Under the pieces are notes generated by a model. The model saw only the letters and a program-made list of their open reading frames with translations, did no database searches and was not told where the DNA came from. Made by a program: the position numbers and the translations under genes. A stretch of 38,954 bases of DNA from Tannerella sp. (GTDB lineage Bacteria > Bacteroidota > Bacteroidia > Bacteroidales > Tannerellaceae): contig NZ_JAUMYS010000026.1 of the NCBI RefSeq assembly GCF_030528505.1, positions 1 to 38,954 of the forward strand, in the 5' to 3' direction. Each line of letters starts with the position of its first letter. Position 1 is the first letter of the stretch. Shown in pieces: positions 36,608-38,954 of this stretch.

Positions 36608-37138
36608 ATGAAATGGCTGGAAAATGACATGCTACGCCTGCGGGCGTTGGAACCGGAAGATCTTGATCTGCTTTACGCGTGGGAGAATGATACGTCTCTG
36701 TGGGAGTTCGGCAGCACGCTTGTACCGTATTCGCGCTACGTGTTGAAAGCCTATCTGGAGCATGCCGACGCCGACATATACGCACAGAAGCAGCTGCGGC
36801 TGATGATGGTACTGAAAGCTTCGGGCGAGACGGTCGGGACGGTCGACCTGTTCGATTTCGACCCTCGGCATCGCCGTGCCGGAGTAGGCATTCTGGTCGA
36901 TCCGGCGCATCAGCGGAAAGGCATCGGGAAGGAGGCCTTGTCGCTGCTGACGACTTATGCTTTCGGGTTGCTGAACATACACCAACTCTATGTCTTTATA
37001 CCCGTATCGAACGAGCCCAGCCGAAACTTGTTTCTGGACAGCGGATTCACTTCGTGCGGCATTTTAAAGGACTGGCTGCATACGAATCATGGCTTCGCCG
37101 ATGCGTATTTTATGACCCTGCTGAACAAAAAAGCCTGA
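36608..37138 (+). CDS. GNAT-family N-acetyltransferase
   Basis: This is a 176-residue acetyltransferase of the RimJ/RimL/SpeG type. The N-terminus LRLRALEPEDLDLLYAWEND is typical. The acetyl-CoA loop is at HQRKGIGKEAL (about 100-110), after the GVGILVDPAHQ strand. A C-terminal LFLDSGFTSCG turn follows. The substrate (a protein N-terminus, polyamine or other) cannot be told. The ATG at 36608 is preferred to a GTG three bases earlier. It follows the glycosyltransferase by 17 bases and is the last gene of the unit. Confidence 0.85.
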   Translation: MKWLENDMLRLRALEPEDLDLLYAWENDTSLWEFGSTLVPYSRYVLKAYLEHADADIYAQKQLRLMMVLKASGETVGTVDLFDFDPRHRRAGVGILVDPAHQRKGIGKEALSLLTTYAFGLLNIHQLYVFIPVSNEPSRNLFLDSGFTSCGILKDWLHTNHGFADAYFMTLLNKKA

Positions 37139-37171
37139 AGCGTGAAATCGTCCGGGGCAGGAGGTTTGCGA

Positions 37172-37210
37172 TTGTTCTTTGTACTCACTGCTGTCTGTTA
37201 CCCAAAAAGC
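37172..37210 (+). repeat. left copy of a possible imperfect direct repeat flanking the R-M pair
   Basis: This stretch resembles 38918-38954: TGTTC(C/T)TT, then TCACT, then TGTnACC, then AAAAAG. About two thirds of positions match when aligned by eye with small gaps. It lies just before the restriction-modification pair. Otherwise the gap 37139-37283 holds nothing I recognise. Confidence 0.25.
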
Positions 37211-37283
37211 CTGGCATTCATCGTAAAAAGAACTCGGTTGACAACTTCGTGAAAATTAAGACAGGAAATAGGTGGATATATAT

Positions 37284-37291
37284 TAAATTTG
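37284..37291 (+). promoter_or_regulatory. -7 element of the restriction-modification pair
   Basis: TAAATTTG matches TAnnTTTG and ends 21 bases before the ATG of the methyltransferase. No -33 element is clear, and a TTGACA at 37238 is too far away to pair with it. Confidence 0.45.
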
Positions 37292-37312
37292 CAGGATAGA
37301 AAATTGAACACA

Positions 37313-38287
37313 ATGAAAGCTGAAGAGCCTTTAATTAAATATATTAGACCTGATATTTCTCATAACATTATAAATGGCGACAGTCTGAATGTTCTTAAAG
37401 GAATGGAAGATGGAAAATTTGATTTAATCATAACTTCGCCTCCTTACAATGTTGGTAAATCGTATGAAGCAAAGACAAGTATTGAAAAATATTTAGAAAC
37501 ACAAGAAGAAATAATAAACGAACTTGTAAGAACTTTATCCGAACAAGGGAGCCTTTGTTGGCAAGTTGGTAACTATGTCGACAAAGGAGAAGTTTTCCCT
37601 TTAGATATTTATTATTATCAGATTTTCAAAAAACACGGACTGAAATTACGCAATAGAATTATCTGGCATTTTGGACACGGATTGCACGCGTCAAACAGAT
37701 TTAGCGGAAGATACGAAACTATTTTATGGTTCAGCAAAACAGATAATTATATTTTCAATCTTGACGATGTAAGGGTCCCGGCAAAATACCCCGGAAAACT
37801 TCATTTTAAAGGAGAGAAAAAAGGGTTGCCATCGGGAAATCCTCTTGGTAAAAACCCAAGCGATATATGGGAAATTGTCGCAAAAGATTGGGAAACGGCC
37901 ATGTGGAATATACCCAATGTTAAATCCAATCATCCGGAAAAGACACAACATCCCTGCCAATTCCCGATAGAACTGGTTGAAAGATGTATTCTTGCATTAA
38001 CAAATGAAGAAAGCTGGATACTTGATCCTTATGCCGGTGTTGGATCAACAGTAATTGCCTCGATTAAAAATAATCGGAATGCAATAGGAATTGAAAAAGA
38101 GAAAGAATATTGTGACATCGCCAAACAAAGAATTATTGACTTTAACGAAGGTAAATTAAAAATCAGGCCCATAAATAAACCGATTCATAAACCATCTGCC
38201 AATGATAAGGTATCTCAGGTTCCTGAAGAATGGTTACAACTTGAATTGGAAAACATTAATGTAAAATATTCCGGAAAAACTCATTAA
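37313..38287 (+). CDS. type II DNA methyltransferase (N4-cytosine/N6-adenine, beta class)
   Basis: This 324-residue methyltransferase modifies a DNA base to protect the host from the nuclease next door. Catalytic motif IV TSPPYN is at 41-46, motif X HPCQFPIEL at 213-221 and SAM-binding motif I DPYAGVGST at 238-246. Catalytic before SAM motif is the beta order. SPPY is typical of N4-cytosine enzymes and of some N6-adenine ones. The ATG at 37313 sits behind a -7 element; an in-frame TTG at 37289 lies in it. The nuclease gene starts 2 bases after its stop. The whole pair is visibly AT-richer and uses more A/T-ending codons than the genes to the left, a sign of transfer. Confidence 0.92.
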   Translation: MKAEEPLIKYIRPDISHNIINGDSLNVLKGMEDGKFDLIITSPPYNVGKSYEAKTSIEKYLETQEEIINELVRTLSEQGSLCWQVGNYVDKGEVFPLDIYYYQIFKKHGLKLRNRIIWHFGHGLHASNRFSGRYETILWFSKTDNYIFNLDDVRVPAKYPGKLHFKGEKKGLPSGNPLGKNPSDIWEIVAKDWETAMWNIPNVKSNHPEKTQHPCQFPIELVERCILALTNEESWILDPYAGVGSTVIASIKNNRNAIGIEKEKEYCDIAKQRIIDFNEGKLKIRPINKPIHKPSANDKVSQVPEEWLQLELENINVKYSGKTH

Positions 38288-38289
38288 AA

Positions 38290-38901
38290 ATGAAAATAGC
38301 CCAGAAATATTCGCATTTAAATGGAGAAGAATATCTTCTTGTTCATCATAAAAAACTTTACAAAGAAATCATAGACATTATCCGAAGCATCGATGCGTCA
38401 AACTTTATGACCAAAGAAAGCAAGGAAAAAACGATGAGAGGAAAAATGCTATATAGCCCGATCGAATTAAATAAAGCCTTTAATGAAAAATTCGAAGAAC
38501 TTGGCTGGAATGAAAGGCGTTATCGATATTACATAACAACAGACCCGAAAATTCTTCCCGAATTAATTATGTTGCCATACGAAAAACAAAAAGGTTTTTT
38601 AATTTCAAAAGGGATTAAAGAACCGATATCTTCATATAAGCAAACAGACTTTGTAAAAGATCAGATAGCGGTTGAAGTTCAGTTTGGCAAGTATGCTTTT
38701 GTAGCGTTTGACTTATTTGTAAAGCATTTGCTTTTTTATTCAGGCGGTGTGATAAACCTTGGAATTGAAGTTTTGCCAACAAAGAAAATGCAATCACACA
38801 TGAGTAGCGGCGTTGCATATTATGAAGGCGAAGTTTATAATATTTTAAGACACGGAAGAAATAACCCTCCGGTTCCACTTTTAATCTTAGGGATCGAATA
38901 A
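38290..38901 (+). CDS. BglII/BstYI-like type II restriction endonuclease
   Basis: This is a 203-residue nuclease, the cognate partner of the methyltransferase 2 bases upstream. Near the middle it reads TDFVKDQIAVEVQFGKY: Asp120, Glu129 and Gln131. BglII uses Asp84, Glu93 and Gln95 as its active site (family knowledge, from memory). The spacing D-x8-E-x-Q is identical here, with Gln where most PD-(D/E)XK enzymes have Lys. The region around VINLGIEVLPTKKMQSHMSS also fits BstYI/BglII relatives. The recognition site is likely GATC-centred (AGATCT or RGATCY); that is inference. Like its partner it is AT-rich. Confidence 0.85.
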   Translation: MKIAQKYSHLNGEEYLLVHHKKLYKEIIDIIRSIDASNFMTKESKEKTMRGKMLYSPIELNKAFNEKFEELGWNERRYRYYITTDPKILPELIMLPYEKQKGFLISKGIKEPISSYKQTDFVKDQIAVEVQFGKYAFVAFDLFVKHLLFYSGGVINLGIEVLPTKKMQSHMSSGVAYYEGEVYNILRHGRNNPPVPLLILGIE

Positions 38902-38917
38902 GGGAAAAAGCAACGAA

Positions 38918-38954
38918 ATGTTCCTTCAAAGGTCACTTGTGTCACCAAAAAGGT
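38918..38954 (+). repeat. right copy of the possible flanking repeat
   Basis: It resembles 37172-37210 as described there and ends with the window, so its true extent is unknown. The remaining bases after the nuclease stop (38902-38917) show nothing else. Confidence 0.25.

Noticed and set aside
35406-36785. 459-codon open frame on the - strand opposite the glycosyltransferase
   Set aside because: It is a shadow of the + strand gene: composition is Arg/His/Pro-rich, there are no motifs, and the + frame has clear glycosyltransferase motifs.
33065-37138. Complete dTDP-rhamnose operon
   Set aside because: Only rfbC and rfbB are present; rfbA and rfbD are missing and recR interrupts, so it is a partial set.
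37238-37281. sigma-70-type promoter from TTGACA and a downstream TATATT
   Set aside because: The spacing is about 32 bases, far from 17, and the TAAATTTG box fits the host's own promoter type.

Overview
The window is a 39-kb piece of a Bacteroidota chromosome, order Bacteroidales, at roughly 50 % GC by eye. A Porphyromonadaceae/Tannerellaceae-like source is plausible, but the sequence alone does not fix the genus. Three things support the order. The proteins are Bacteroidales-like. Weak or absent Shine-Dalgarno sequences are the rule. The intergenic regions repeatedly carry the TAnnTTTG -7 element of the Bacteroidetes primary sigma factor, several times with a TTTG/TTG -33 element 18-21 bases upstream. 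Nearly all of it is chromosomal core. The type II restriction-modification pair at the right end looks acquired, and the SIR2-like pair and the helicase operon look accessory.

Left part (1-7016, + strand). A translation block rplM-rpsI-rpsB-tsf has its own promoter, a leader upstream of L13 and a hairpin leader upstream of S2. After a terminator comes a five-gene envelope operon: ABC ATPase, ABC permease, a large membrane-anchored protein, an OB-fold-like lipoprotein and a PepSY-associated membrane protein. Its substrate is unknown.

7.2-21.5 kb (- strand). In transcription order this holds a PhoB-like response regulator with a PhoR-like kinase, a CPA2 cation/proton antiporter with TrkA-C domains, a 1281-residue multidomain protein with RecQ-like ATPase motifs overlapping a tail-anchored coiled-coil protein, carB, and an AT-richer SIR2-like/PH-domain pair. 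The helicase-like protein with its coiled-coil partner is the best candidate for an undescribed system.

21.5-25.5 kb. Divergent from the two-component system is a PiT phosphate transporter fused to a PhoU-like domain. The intergenic region holds 11-bp-phased TGTnA repeats about 10 bp upstream of both -7 elements, which strongly suggests a PhoB-type regulatory module. A secreted protein with a 200-residue Ser/Arg-rich tail follows on the - strand.

25.5-32.7 kb. Housekeeping genes: the NAD(P)HX repair enzyme nnr, a small winged-helix protein, a coiled-coil protein with zapA, rny and pncB (+), then an ABC-F protein (-) whose second ATPase site appears inactive.

32.7-37.1 kb. tRNA-Cys (-), then rfbC-rfbB (dTDP-rhamnose), recR, a family 2 glycosyltransferase and a GNAT acetyltransferase, tightly packed on +.

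37.3-38.9 kb. A visibly AT-rich type II restriction-modification pair: a beta-class SPPY methyltransferase and a BglII/BstYI-like endonuclease. A possible imperfect direct repeat flanks it.
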